A stretch of DNA of 33,908 bases from DATBED01 sp035480695 (GTDB lineage Bacteria; Patescibacteriota; Saccharimonadia; Saccharimonadales; UBA4665). Below, one piece after another: positions 15,819 to 25,716 of the stretch (position 1 is the stretch's first letter; each line of letters begins with the position of its first letter). The notes under the pieces were generated by a model. That model searched no databases and was not told the DNA's origin. It saw only the letters and a program-made list of their open reading frames with translations. The DNA lies in contig DATIHM010000008.1 of assembly GCA_035480695.1 (NCBI GenBank), positions 1 to 33,908 on the forward strand, written 5' to 3'. The translations under genes were made by a program, and so were the position numbers.

Positions 15819-16964
15819 TTACTCGCTTAGCCTTGCCGGACGCTTGGCACGCGGTAAAGTGAAGAAAAAGCTCGTGCCTTTATCTTCGTGGCTGACGAAC
15901 CAGATCCGGCCGTCCAGCGCGTCAAGCAGCCCTTTTACAAGATACAGGCCGAGACCTGTGCCGGTGGTTTCGCGGCGCACGATGTTTTGGGCACGGAAAA
16001 ACTTGGTAAAAATCTGGTCTTGCGAGATTTTGGGGATGCCCCAGCCGCTGTCGTGGACCTCGACCAAGATATCGGCGCGCCGCGGCCGCACGATAATCGA
16101 GACATCGCCATCGTCGGGCGTGTATTTTATGGCATTCGAAACCAGGTTGATCAGCACTTCTTTTACGATTAGCGCATCGGTTTTGATGGTTGTGCTGCCC
16201 TTGCCTTTGACGGCTACCAGCAGCTTGATTGACTTGCCGCTGGCCATCAGCTCGAGCTCACGGGCGACTTCGTTGGCCAGCTTGTCGATTTGTAGAAGCT
16301 TGCGGGAAATGGCGATAGTGCCGCTCTCAATACGGGTTATGTTAAGCAGCGTGCTGATAAGTTCGTTCATGCGGTTGGCCGCCCCGATAATCGTCTCGAG
16401 CGATTTCTTCTGAGCGTCGTTGAGGTCGCCCATGTAACCGTCGGATAGCATATGCGTGTAGGTTTTGATGGCGCTGAGAGGCGTGCGCAGCTGGTGCGAA
16501 GCCAGCGAGATGAATTCGCTCTTCATGCGGTCGACTTCGTGCTCGAAGGTGATGTCACGGAACACCTCGATGGCGCCCAGCGGCTTACCGTTGACAATTA
16601 TCGGCGAACAGGTGATGGCTACCGGAATCTTGCTGCCGTTCTTGGTCAAATAGAAGAGATTTTCGGAAATCGGTTTGCCTGCCAAGAAGGCCTTGGTAAT
16701 GGGTCGGTCGATGAGGTTAACCGAGCGGTCGTCTATGGTAACGGCCCGGACTATTTTTGGGAACCATTGCCCGACGAGTTCCTTTTCGGAGTAGCCCAAC
16801 AGCTGTTGGGCCGTCGGGTTGACGCGGGTTATGCGACCGAATTCATCGGTGGAAATCGCGCCATCACCGATGCTGGTGAATATCGCCTCAGCCTCGGCAC
16901 CGCGTTCATGGGCTTTCTTCTTCACGAAAGGCGGAGCGTCTTGTCTGGCATGTGTCATAGCCAT
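15819..16964 (-). CDS. PAS-domain sensor histidine kinase, cytosolic
   Basis: A 381-residue kinase with a PAS domain (about 22-142; IFTSIGDGAISTDEFGRI), a HisKA dimerisation domain with the phospho-acceptor His157 (SLASHQLRTPLSAIK), and an HATPase domain with N box NLVSNAIKYTP, G1 DSGWGIP and G2 GTGLGLYLVKGL. There is no membrane helix, so the signal is internal or delivered by a partner; the operon's multi-helix membrane protein is a candidate. It should phosphorylate the response regulator downstream. The ATG lies 3 nt after the stop of the preceding small frameshifted gene, whose 3' end supplies an AAAGGGA ribosome-binding site. Confidence 0.94.
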   Translation of the reverse strand: MAMTHARQDAPPFVKKKAHERGAEAEAIFTSIGDGAISTDEFGRITRVNPTAQQLLGYSEKELVGQWFPKIVRAVTIDDRSVNLIDRPITKAFLAGKPISENLFYLTKNGSKIPVAITCSPIIVNGKPLGAIEVFRDITFEHEVDRMKSEFISLASHQLRTPLSAIKTYTHMLSDGYMGDLNDAQKKSLETIIGAANRMNELISTLLNITRIESGTIAISRKLLQIDKLANEVARELELMASGKSIKLLVAVKGKGSTTIKTDALIVKEVLINLVSNAIKYTPDDGDVSIIVRPRRADILVEVHDSGWGIPKISQDQIFTKFFRAQNIVRRETTGTGLGLYLVKGLLDALDGRIWFVSHEDKGTSFFFTLPRAKRPARLSE

Positions 16965-16967
16965 ATT

Positions 16968-17245
16968 TTAGCGCGTCCCTTTCTTTTTTTTAGTGGGTTC
17001 TTTGGTCAGCTTGGTGAGCTCGCCGACGTATTCTTCTATGATGTCGGAATCCTCCGTAATCAGGGCGACAACCACGCGTATCCAATCTATCAACGCCAGC
17101 AAATCGGCGCGCGACAACTCGGACGGCGCCTTGTGCAGGTGGTTCTCGACCTGCCTGGCAATGAACCGGTCGGCCGCGGGACCCAGGTAGACGTGTGTTA
17201 CCTGACGACTTCGTCATAGATAGTGGAATTGCGCTTGGTGGCCAT
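16968..17245 (-). pseudogene. small operon gene interrupted by an apparent -1 frameshift
   Basis: An ATG at 17245 overlaps the stop of the upstream membrane-protein gene (TGATG) and starts MATKRNSTIYDEVVR, then hits TAA at 17198-17200. If one base is added, or the ribosome slips back one, the frame continues from 17201 as VTHVYLGPAADRFIARQ and so on for 78 codons to a TAA at 16968-16970, 3 nt before the kinase ATG. The combined product of about 92 residues reads like one well-composed acidic helical protein with a Lys-rich tail, and the second half has no good start of its own. The VYLGPAADRFI part weakly recalls short GPxA-type domains at the ends of some signalling proteins. A sequence error, a recent mutation or programmed frameshifting are all possible. 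Confidence 0.6.
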
Positions 17246-18201
17246 CACACGTCCTCTATCTTCTTAAGGCGTGCCGCGCCGATTGCTAAAATGATGAACC
17301 CTGCGCCACCGACGATGCGGAAGAGCACGTTGATGACCAGCCGGTAATCAAGTACCAAGTGACCACCTCTGGGATAAATGCCGTTGACATACTGCAAGGC
17401 GATCGAGCTTACGATGATGGTCGCCAAACCGACAGCCAGCCACTGCAAAGGACGGCGATATAGCACGCCGCGCACCTGGCGGCTCAGTAGCGTGATTTCG
17501 TAACTTGATAATATGCCGACGAACCAGGCGTACAGATAAGGCACGATTACGGTCAACACCATGAGCCAGATTGGCAAGTAATAGGGGTTATTGGTGGTGC
17601 CCAGGTTGCTCAGGTCAAAGTGGCGGAAAGTCAGATAACAGTAAAGCACGCCGGCAATCAGGAAAACTATGATAATCAAACGGGCCGCAGCCAGGCCGAG
17701 CTTGACGTTGGCATGTATGACCAGTCCTCGGGAGGCAACGCCGATTATGCTAAAGGCTATCAGCGGGAAAAGCAGGTTGATATAGTTGGTTATGATTACG
17801 GAGGTCGGTTGGAAGCCAGGCCATTGGTTGGCCATACTGTTCAAAATCAGGGTGGCCAAGCCGGCAATCGGCAGGCTCCACGCCAGCCACGTTACGCCGT
17901 CAGCCAGGCGTGCGAAGTACTCCCCCTCAGGCGTTTTTCTGATGGCAATCGCATACTGACGAAGGGAGGCGAATCCCAGAAAGGCCGCCAGCCAAACCAG
18001 CAGAACCGGTAGGCTGATTGCGAAATGCACGACCTTGAGTTCGAAGTTCGTCAGATGGTAAGATCGCAGCCCATCCTGGCCGCTCGGCAGCACGAACAGC
18101 AACACGATATAAAGGACTATCAAGCCGACAGCTTGCTGCGCGGCGAATGTTGTCAAATTCCTAGACCTAAATTTGCTTGATTGGCTCGAAGCGTCGTCCA
18201 T
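17245..18201 (-). CDS. multi-helix membrane protein of the signalling operon
   Basis: A 318-residue integral membrane protein with eight or more hydrophobic segments and short polar loops; I do not recognise the family. The first 20 residues are polar (MDDASSQSSKFRSRN), the rest is almost wholly membrane. It is the first gene of a minus-strand operon leading to a small frameshifted gene, a soluble PAS kinase and a receiver, so it may sense an envelope or redox signal for the kinase; this is inference. The stop overlaps the next ATG (TGATG). A TATTAT -10 box (18221-18226) sits 19 nt upstream of the ATG and no Shine-Dalgarno site is seen. Confidence 0.75.
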   Translation of the reverse strand: MDDASSQSSKFRSRNLTTFAAQQAVGLIVLYIVLLFVLPSGQDGLRSYHLTNFELKVVHFAISLPVLLVWLAAFLGFASLRQYAIAIRKTPEGEYFARLADGVTWLAWSLPIAGLATLILNSMANQWPGFQPTSVIITNYINLLFPLIAFSIIGVASRGLVIHANVKLGLAAARLIIIVFLIAGVLYCYLTFRHFDLSNLGTTNNPYYLPIWLMVLTVIVPYLYAWFVGILSSYEITLLSRQVRGVLYRRPLQWLAVGLATIIVSSIALQYVNGIYPRGGHLVLDYRLVINVLFRIVGGAGFIILAIGAARLKKIEDV

Positions 18202-18313
18202 CCACGGTAAAACTCTTTAAATAATAGGTACCATTGAACCATATGTGCCGGCTGGGCTAAGTAAGATTTCCGACCCTTGTACGAACTTCTGTGTAACGTG
18301 CTAATGTTTAACT
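18202..18313. promoter_or_regulatory. divergent promoter region
   Basis: This 112-nt spacer carries TATTAT (18221-18226, minus) for the membrane-protein signalling operon and, for the second flippase-like gene, TTGTAC (18277-18282) with TAATGT (18302-18307, plus), which ends 6 nt before the ATG. The plus-strand promoter spacing of 19 nt is long. Confidence 0.45.
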
Positions 18314-19252
18314 ATGGCCGTTTCAGGGCAGCAAAGCTCCAACCTGCGCTATTTATTCCTAATCGCGGTTTTCGTGCTGGCGATTTATGTGGCGATTCCG
18401 CAAATCGGCAGCTTGCACTCCAGTTGGCATTTATTGAAGCACCCTGAGTTGAAGTGGCTGGTGGTCGCCGTCGGCTTGACGTCTCTGACATACCTGGCCG
18501 CGGCAGGCACGTATTTTTTTTTGGCGTTCCGCCCGCTGAGGTACTGGCCGTTGGTGTTGATTGAGGTCGCGGCCATGTTCGTCAACCGTCTGTTGCCGGC
18601 CGGAATCGGTGCCCTCGGCACGAACTACGCGTACTTGCGCCGACGCAAGCATAGCCAGGCTCAATCGGCGACCATGATTGCAGCCAATAACATTATCGGA
18701 GTGGTCGGGCATGTCGTTCTGGTACTCGTAGCGCTGGCGGTTTACGGCGGCGACAACCTGGCGCACTTCTGGCGCCAGTGGTCGTTCAGTCACTTGGCGG
18801 CCCAGGCGTTCATAGTCGGCGCACTTATAGTGCTGGTAGCCGCCGTGGCAGGCCGCCGTCGGGTTTCCCGGGCAATGAAAAGCTTGCGCAAACCACTGCG
18901 CAGCTACGCGTCCAAGCCGCAGAAACTACTTAAAGCACTACTAACTTCGATTACCTTAACCGCCTGCAACGTGCTCTGCTTGCAGGTTTGCGCGCTGGCT
19001 TTGGGGGTGCATGTTCCCTTCGTGGCCGTACTGGTGGTTTTCAGCTTTGGCGTCGGTGTAGCTACAGCCACGCCAACACCCGGTGGTTTAGGTGGTTTTG
19101 AGGCCGGCTTGTTCGGCGGTTTCGTCGCTTATCACGTGCCTGCCCCTACCGCCCTGGCGGCGGCGCTTCTTTACCGTTTGGTCAGTTTCTGGCTGCCGCT
19201 ACTAGTCGGCGCGCTGGCCTTTGCGGTCAGCCAACAAAAAAAGCTTATCTGA
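18314..19252 (+). CDS. LPG synthase/flippase-like integral membrane protein (second copy)
   Basis: A 312-residue member of the same transmembrane family as the protein encoded at 9583-10443. Family marks are NRLLPAGIGALGTNYAYLRRRKHS in the first half and ATATPTPGGLGGFEAGLFGGF in the second, which is the conserved PGG-x-G-x-E segment of MprF/AglD2-type proteins. It has about eight helices and no cytosolic synthase domain, so a role in moving or modifying lipid-linked intermediates is more likely than aminoacyl-lipid synthesis. It is closer to the family consensus than the first copy. The gene is monocistronic, with a probable leaderless start, and ends 2 nt from the convergent ABC permease stop. 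Confidence 0.88.
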   Translation: MAVSGQQSSNLRYLFLIAVFVLAIYVAIPQIGSLHSSWHLLKHPELKWLVVAVGLTSLTYLAAAGTYFFLAFRPLRYWPLVLIEVAAMFVNRLLPAGIGALGTNYAYLRRRKHSQAQSATMIAANNIIGVVGHVVLVLVALAVYGGDNLAHFWRQWSFSHLAAQAFIVGALIVLVAAVAGRRRVSRAMKSLRKPLRSYASKPQKLLKALLTSITLTACNVLCLQVCALALGVHVPFVAVLVVFSFGVGVATATPTPGGLGGFEAGLFGGFVAYHVPAPTALAAALLYRLVSFWLPLLVGALAFAVSQQKKLI

Positions 19253-19254
19253 GG

Positions 19255-20001
19255 CTACATCTGGACGCGGTTGAAGCGGTTGACAGCCAGTGCTATCGAT
19301 ACGGCTAGCGTCCCAGCCATGACGAGCAAGTCTTTGGTGAGGCCGAAGTGTGTCTGGTTCGTCAGCAAGTAGCGTAACGAGTCAACCATATAGCTGACCG
19401 GATTGTAGGTGCTAATAATCCTGAGTGCGGTCGGCACATTGTCAAGCGGATACAAGGCGCTCGATAAGAAGAAAAGCGGCAGCACGATGAGGTTGTTAAT
19501 GCCTTGGAAGCCTTGGAAATCATCAACGGCCGAGGCGATGGCAGCGCCGAAACAAGCCAGCGCCAGGCTCATGGCCGCCAGAATAGCAAAGGCCGGAATG
19601 ACCAGCAACCAGTTGTATGGCCTGAAGCCTAGCAACATGGCAATAAAGAAGATGAGCAGGCCTTGTACTAGCGACACGGTCGCGCCACCGAAGGCGCTGC
19701 CCAGCAGGATCTTAACGCGCGAAACCGGCGCCACCAGCAGCTCCGACAGGAAGCCGAATCGTTTGTCCATCAATATGATGATTCCCCAGAAAATGCCCGA
19801 CAGCAGAACCGTTTGGGTGATTATGCCCGGCACCAAGAACTGGATGTAGTCGCCGCGGCCGGCCTGTTTATAAATAGCACCGATCCCGTAGCCCAAAGCC
19901 AGCAGCAACAGGACGGGCTGCCCAAGCGTGCCTAACAAGCGCGAGCCACTGCGGTAATAGCGCCTGACCTGCCTTAGCCAGAGGGCGAACATCACTTCCA
20001 T
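19255..20001 (-). CDS. ABC-2-type transporter permease
   Basis: A 248-residue permease with six hydrophobic helices of the ABC-2/DrrB-like exporter type. The amphipathic N-terminus (MFALWLRQVRRYYRSGSRLLG), FLVPGIITQTVL, and LIVLPLFFLSSALYPLDNVP followed by YNPVSYMVDSLRYLL are the typical segments. With the ATPase immediately upstream it forms an exporter for a lipid, drug-like or glycan substrate that cannot be specified. The start codon overlaps the ATPase stop (TGATG, 19999-20003), so the two subunits are translationally coupled. Confidence 0.93.
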   Translation of the reverse strand: MEVMFALWLRQVRRYYRSGSRLLGTLGQPVLLLLALGYGIGAIYKQAGRGDYIQFLVPGIITQTVLLSGIFWGIIILMDKRFGFLSELLVAPVSRVKILLGSAFGGATVSLVQGLLIFFIAMLLGFRPYNWLLVIPAFAILAAMSLALACFGAAIASAVDDFQGFQGINNLIVLPLFFLSSALYPLDNVPTALRIISTYNPVSYMVDSLRYLLTNQTHFGLTKDLLVMAGTLAVSIALAVNRFNRVQM

Positions 20002-20810
20002 CAGCGCAGCCTCGAATTGCGGAGGGCCATCTTGAAGTTCAGGCCGTCGTTATTGCCGCTTTCGTCTTTGTCGCGCGTGCCGGAGCCGGTGAGCTTAAGA
20101 TAGGCCTGCTCGAGCGTCTTGGTCTTGGTCAGCTTGGTCAGTTCAGGCGTGCTGCCGGTGGCGACGATTTTGCCGTGGTCGATGATGGCGATACGCTCGG
20201 CAACTTCTTCGGCCTCATCTAGGTAATGCGTCGTAAAGAATATGGTCATTCCCTTCTCTTCGCTGAGCTTGCGTACATAAGCCCACATCAGGTTGCGGGT
20301 TTGCGTGTCTAGCCCCAGGGTAGGCTCGTCTAAAAAGAGGATGCGCGGCTCGTGCAAAAGGCCGCGGGCTATTTCGAGCCGGCGCCGCATGCCACCCGAA
20401 TAAGTTTTCACCATGGAGTCTTTGCGGCCCCATAACTCGACCAGCTCCAGCAGCTCCTCAATCCGTTTCGCCCGCGTTTTTTTCGGGATTCCATACAGCG
20501 TGGCGTGCAGGTCCATATTTTCGTAAGCAGACAGTTCTTCGTCGAGGCTGGGGTCCTGAAAAACGATGCCGAAGGCCTTGCGGGCGCTGTCGCGCTCGTG
20601 GGCGACGTTGTGGCCGGCCAGGTGTAGCGAGCCGCTGGTAGGCCTGAGCATGGTCGTCATCATCTTGATGGTCGTGCTTTTGCCGGCGCCGTTCGGGCCC
20701 AGAAACGCGAAAATCTCGCCCTTACGCACGTCGAAATCAATTCCGTCGACCGCGGTTATGTCTCCAAATTTCTTAGTCAGGCCCTTAGCCTCGATAACTT
20801 TCTCTGCCAT
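20001..20810 (-). CDS. ABC transporter ATP-binding protein (DrrA-like)
   Basis: A 269-residue ATPase with Walker A GPNGAGKST (38-46), the Q-loop in VFQDPSLDEELSAYENM, the signature YSGGMRRRLEIARGL (137-151), Walker B RILFLDEPTLGLD (156-168) and the switch His in FFTTHYLDEAEE. LSAYENMDLHATLYGIP and MTIFFTTHYLDEAE are typical of the DrrA/daunorubicin-resistance group, which works with ABC-2 permeases. The C-terminal 30 residues are polar and lack the usual extended DrrA domain. TATAAT at 20823-20828 lies 12 nt before the ATG, with no evident ribosome binding site. Confidence 0.94.
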   Translation of the reverse strand: MAEKVIEAKGLTKKFGDITAVDGIDFDVRKGEIFAFLGPNGAGKSTTIKMMTTMLRPTSGSLHLAGHNVAHERDSARKAFGIVFQDPSLDEELSAYENMDLHATLYGIPKKTRAKRIEELLELVELWGRKDSMVKTYSGGMRRRLEIARGLLHEPRILFLDEPTLGLDTQTRNLMWAYVRKLSEEKGMTIFFTTHYLDEAEEVAERIAIIDHGKIVATGSTPELTKLTKTKTLEQAYLKLTGSGTRDKDESGNNDGLNFKMALRNSRLR

Positions 20811-20887
20811 ATCTTAGTTGTTATTATACACCCTTCGCTATACTTTGTATACCTATGCTGGACTCATTTTGGGATATAATGTAGGCG
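20811..20887. promoter_or_regulatory. divergent promoter region
   Basis: Two perfect TATAAT boxes face apart: minus-strand 20823-20828 for the ABC exporter (12 nt to the ATG) and plus-strand 20875-20880 for the aminotransferase (7 nt to the ATG at 20888). A convincing -35 was not found for either. Confidence 0.6.
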
Positions 20888-22039
20888 ATGAGCAAACCTG
20901 TATTGGCGTCGCGCCTGACGACTTTAGACGAGAGTGCCACTCTGGCTTTGAACGCCCGCGTCAAGCTGATGGCGGCCGAGGGCAAACAGGTCTACAACCT
21001 GACAGCTGGTGAGCTGGCGACCGACACACCGGAGTACATCCAGGAGGCAGTCGCCAAGACGCTTGACCAGAATAAATACACGCCGGTAGCCGGCCTGCCC
21101 GAATTGCGGCAAGAAATAGCCTTGAATGCCCGTAAATTTTACGGCTTGGATTGGATCGGCCCCGCCAACGTAGTGGTGACCGGTGGTGCTAAGCCGGCTC
21201 TGTACGCCAGCTTGCTGTCATTGGTTAATCCGGGTGACGAAGTTATCTTGCCGACGCCAGCCTGGGTCAGCTACAAACATCTGATTGAGCTGGTTGGCGG
21301 CAAGGTCGTCGAGGTTCCGCTGGCGGACGATTTCGACCTGGACCCGACTGCCGTGCTCGAAGCACTGACGCCGCAGACCAAGGCAATCATCCTCAATTCG
21401 CCGCACAATCCGACCGGCGCCGTCTTTTCACACGGAGCCGTCGCCCGATTAGCGGAGCGCCTCAAAGACACCGACGTGACTGTCATTTCAGATGACATTT
21501 ACGCCAAGTTGGTTTTCGCCGACGATTTCGTGCTCGTGCCGAAGGCCGGTTTTGAGAACCTGGTCATCGTGAACGGCTTTTCCAAAAGCCAGGCCCTGAC
21601 AGGCTGGCGCATCGGCTATCTGATCGCCGATACGCCGATAGCCGCGGCGGCCACCAGCCTGCTAAGCCATATCAACGGCAACGCGGCACTGCCGAGCCAG
21701 CAAGCCGCCCTGGCTGCCCTGGCCCACGGCGATCAGCCTCCACAGGAAACCCTCGACACCCTTAAAACGCAGCGCCAAATGGTCTGTGAGGCGCTCGACA
21801 CCATGCTGCAGCTGAAATACCACGCCCCGGGCGGTGCCTTCTACGTGTTCATCGATGTTCGCGAAATCACCGACAACAGCGAGCAGTGGTGCGAAGATCT
21901 ACTGGCTGAAACCGGCGTGGCGGTGGTTCCAGGCGAAGCTTTTCTGGCGCCAGGTTACGCCCGCCTGACATTTGTAACCGATGAGTCCATCCTGCGCGAA
22001 GCCCTCGAAAAACTAAAGCAGTTCGCGGAAAAGTCGTGA
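20888..22039 (+). CDS. class I/II pyridoxal-phosphate aminotransferase (aspartate type)
   Basis: A 383-residue fold-type I aminotransferase. It shows YTPVAGLPELRQEIA, the LNSPHNPTGAVF segment (169-180), SDDIYAKL (201-208) and the Schiff-base lysine Lys233 in NGFSKSQALTGWRIGY. These are the marks of the AspC/AspB subgroup Ib, and VTDESILREALEKL near the end is also typical. It most likely interconverts oxaloacetate and aspartate with glutamate, which is supported by the downstream PEP carboxylase: the last four bases overlap that gene's start (GTGA, 22036-22039). The -10 box ends 7 nt before the ATG, so the operon mRNA probably begins at the start codon itself. Confidence 0.93.
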   Translation: MSKPVLASRLTTLDESATLALNARVKLMAAEGKQVYNLTAGELATDTPEYIQEAVAKTLDQNKYTPVAGLPELRQEIALNARKFYGLDWIGPANVVVTGGAKPALYASLLSLVNPGDEVILPTPAWVSYKHLIELVGGKVVEVPLADDFDLDPTAVLEALTPQTKAIILNSPHNPTGAVFSHGAVARLAERLKDTDVTVISDDIYAKLVFADDFVLVPKAGFENLVIVNGFSKSQALTGWRIGYLIADTPIAAAATSLLSHINGNAALPSQQAALAALAHGDQPPQETLDTLKTQRQMVCEALDTMLQLKYHAPGGAFYVFIDVREITDNSEQWCEDLLAETGVAVVPGEAFLAPGYARLTFVTDESILREALEKLKQFAEKS

Positions 22040-23534
22040 GGCAAATCCCAGCCACCATAGCCAGTCAGCATCCCGACAACGCGCTGGCACCCTACTGGCG
22101 CAGCCACAGCCCTTTCATCGGCGCCTACCACGAGATGCAAGAGGCCGTCAGCTGCTTCAAAGACCTCGGCGTTTCCGAGTATATGTGGGATTGGGAGGGC
22201 AAGCACGCCGACGCCGCCGTCATCGACCGTCTGCTGAGCGATCACTACGACTATTTTTCAGAGCAGCAGCTGGGGCGTGACAAGTTCCTGACCTTCCGCA
22301 TCCCCAACGTCTGGGAAGAAAAGGGCTACAATCTGATGCAGGCTATGTCGGTCATCTTGAGCGCCGAGGACATGTCGCGCGACCTGAAGCTCAAGCAGCG
22401 GCCGCTGTTCGAAGTCATCCTGCCGATGACGGAAAACGCCGACCAGCTGATGAAAATGCAGCAGCTCTTTGAAAAGCTTGCGAAATTCAAATCGTCGGAG
22501 TTCACCAGTGACCAGCCGGCAAATAACCCTTACATGGAAATGATTCCGCTGGTTGAAAGCGTCGAGAGCCAGCTGGGCGTCGCTGATTTGCTGGCTGACT
22601 ACGTCATGCTGCATGAAAAGCACTTCAAATTCCGCCCAGGCTACATCCGGCTGTTCTTCGCTTGCTCGGACTCATCACTGACATCCGGCCTGCTGGCCGG
22701 GATTCTGGCTAATAAACTGACCATAATCAGGGCTTATGAGTTCCAGGAAGAGTCCGGCATCCCGGTTTTTCCATTCGCCGGGCCGGGCAGCCTGCATTTT
22801 CGGGGTGGATTGTCACCGCATAGCGTCGACCGCTTCCTCAAAGAATATGCCGGTGTGCGCACCGTGACCGTGCAATCGGCCTTCCGCTATGACTATCCTC
22901 TCGACGAAGTCAAAAAGGCCGTGGCAAAGCTCGAAAAGGAGCTCCCTAAAACCAAGATACCCAAGCTTTCTGCCGCCGAGCAGAAGCGCTTGATTACCAT
23001 AGCCGAACATTCCGCCAAGCTTTACCGACAAACGCTCGACGGAATCGCTGGCGACATGCAAGTCTTTTTCAAAGCCGTGCCCAAGCGACGCGACCGCCGT
23101 CAGCACATAGGCCTGCTGGCCTACTCTCGTGGCGTCGGCAGTCAGACGTTGCCGCGGGCCATCACCTTCACGGCGGGATTCTATTCCATCGGAGTGCCGC
23201 CGGAACTGCTTGCCTTCGGCCGCAGCCTGAAGTCCCTCAGCAAAGACGACCTCGGACTTCTCCAAAAGGTTTATCCGAGCATGCTTGAGGATTTGAAAAT
23301 CATCGGTGGCTACTTGAACCGCGACAACCTGGCTGGCCTGGCTTCCAGAAATCAGGCGTGGCAGGCGGTCCAAGAAGATGTCGAGGCTTTGGAAAGCCTG
23401 ATTGGGCTGAGCTTTGCGCCGACGTCAGATGAACAGCGCCGCCACCAAAACTTGAGCCGACAACTTCTGGTGGCCGACTCGGCAGACTACATTGACCTTA
23501 TCAGCAAGATGGCCGTGCTACGCAAGAGCTTGGG

Positions 23535-23538
<4 letters not shown>
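22036..23538 (+). CDS. ppcA: phosphoenolpyruvate carboxylase, archaeal type
   Basis: A 500-residue enzyme matching the short archaeal-type PEP carboxylase, about half the length of the classical bacterial enzyme. The N-terminus IPATIASQHPDNALAPYW, the segment EYMWDWEGKHADAAVIDRL, PLVESVESQL and RLFFACSDSSLTSGL, plus GLLAYSRGVGSQTLPRAITF, are typical of this group. It carboxylates PEP with bicarbonate to oxaloacetate and phosphate. In a CPR-type genome likely to lack a full citrate cycle, the oxaloacetate would supply aspartate through the overlapping upstream aminotransferase gene. The start is a GTG embedded in GTGA. The TAG stop shares CTAG with the convergent gnd stop. Confidence 0.9.
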
Positions 23539-24992
<1,454 letters not shown>

Positions 24993-25146
24993 GCATCAAT
25001 TGTACCATCATGGCCAGACCGCAGACATAGTGCTTATGTTAAAACAAACTTTACCACTTGTCATTAATATTAAAATGATATACAACTATAGGTAACTAAT
25101 AAAAATGCCTCAACAACCATCAAGTATTAATCACTAGGAGGGTGAC
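24993..25146. promoter_or_regulatory. divergent spacer: gnd promoter and LPETG-protein leader
   Basis: Near 24999-25004 lies the minus-strand TACAAT of gnd. The rest is AT-rich and belongs to the plus-strand surface gene: a TTGTCA (25058-25063) with TATACA (25079-25084) is a possible promoter, though its 15-nt spacing is short. The transcript would have a leader of about 50 nt ending in a strong Shine-Dalgarno site, AGGAGGGTG (25136-25144), just before the ATG. Confidence 0.45.
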
Positions 25147-25701
25147 ATGAAAAAATTAGTAACAATCGCCTCTACCGCACTGGTTGGTGCCACTATGATG
25201 CTCGGTGTAGCATCGGCTTCGACCGTGACATGTGGAAGCATCAGCAACGGGAACGGCTCGGGCTCGAAGAACACTGTGACTTGTGTTGACAAAAACAATG
25301 TCAGCGTAAGCTGCGACAACAACGTGGTTGTCTCTAACGACAACAACCAAAACTCTAAGTCCGGCAGCTCAAACGCCAACGGCAACACGAGTGTCGGTAA
25401 CACCTCGAGCGGTAACAGTAGCAATAGCAACAGCGCCACGGTCAACGTAGGTGCCAGCTGTGCCCCGGTCGCTAACTCGACCGCATTTACGACAACCGCA
25501 GCCGCTGGTGGCCAAGGTGCAGGCTCGACTGCTGCCCCTGCAAGCTCTAGCTCCTCACAGGCTGCTGGCGTTTCAGCCCTGCCTGAAACCGGTAGCAACA
25601 CCGCTGCCGCGGTCGCAGTGATCAGCGTAATCGCTCTAGCCGGTGGTTTGGCTGCTTCACGCTTCGGTGTCATGGCTTACCGCCGCCACGCCTTAAAGTA
25701 A
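25147..25701 (+). CDS. secreted LPETG-anchored surface protein with one NGNGS/VGN module
   Basis: A 184-residue protein built as a sortase substrate: signal peptide (about 1-25, ending VASAS), one Asn/Ser-rich module (30-105, beginning SISNGNGSGSKN and containing SGSSNANGNTSVGNTSSGNS at 72-91), a Ser/Ala/Thr linker, LPETG at 145-149, a hydrophobic helix (about 153-172) and a basic tail ending YRRHALK. Cys29, 46, 56 and 105 could form disulfides. The module is homologous to the two in the protein at 29665-30255. The sortase gene follows after 15 nt, so this is almost certainly its substrate, joined to cell-wall or pilus-like material. A strong AGGAGGG ribosome binding site implies high expression. 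Confidence 0.88.
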   Translation: MKKLVTIASTALVGATMMLGVASASTVTCGSISNGNGSGSKNTVTCVDKNNVSVSCDNNVVVSNDNNQNSKSGSSNANGNTSVGNTSSGNSSNSNSATVNVGASCAPVANSTAFTTTAAAGGQGAGSTAAPASSSSSQAAGVSALPETGSNTAAAVAVISVIALAGGLAASRFGVMAYRRHALK

Positions 25702-25716
25702 GCGTCGGTAAAACCC

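Noticed and set aside
7576..20003. Reassigned UGA codon (code 25), expected in some CPR lineages
   Set aside because: UGA ends several genes exactly at coupling junctions (TGATG at 7574-7578, 17243-17247, 19999-20003) and reading through it gives no sensible product.
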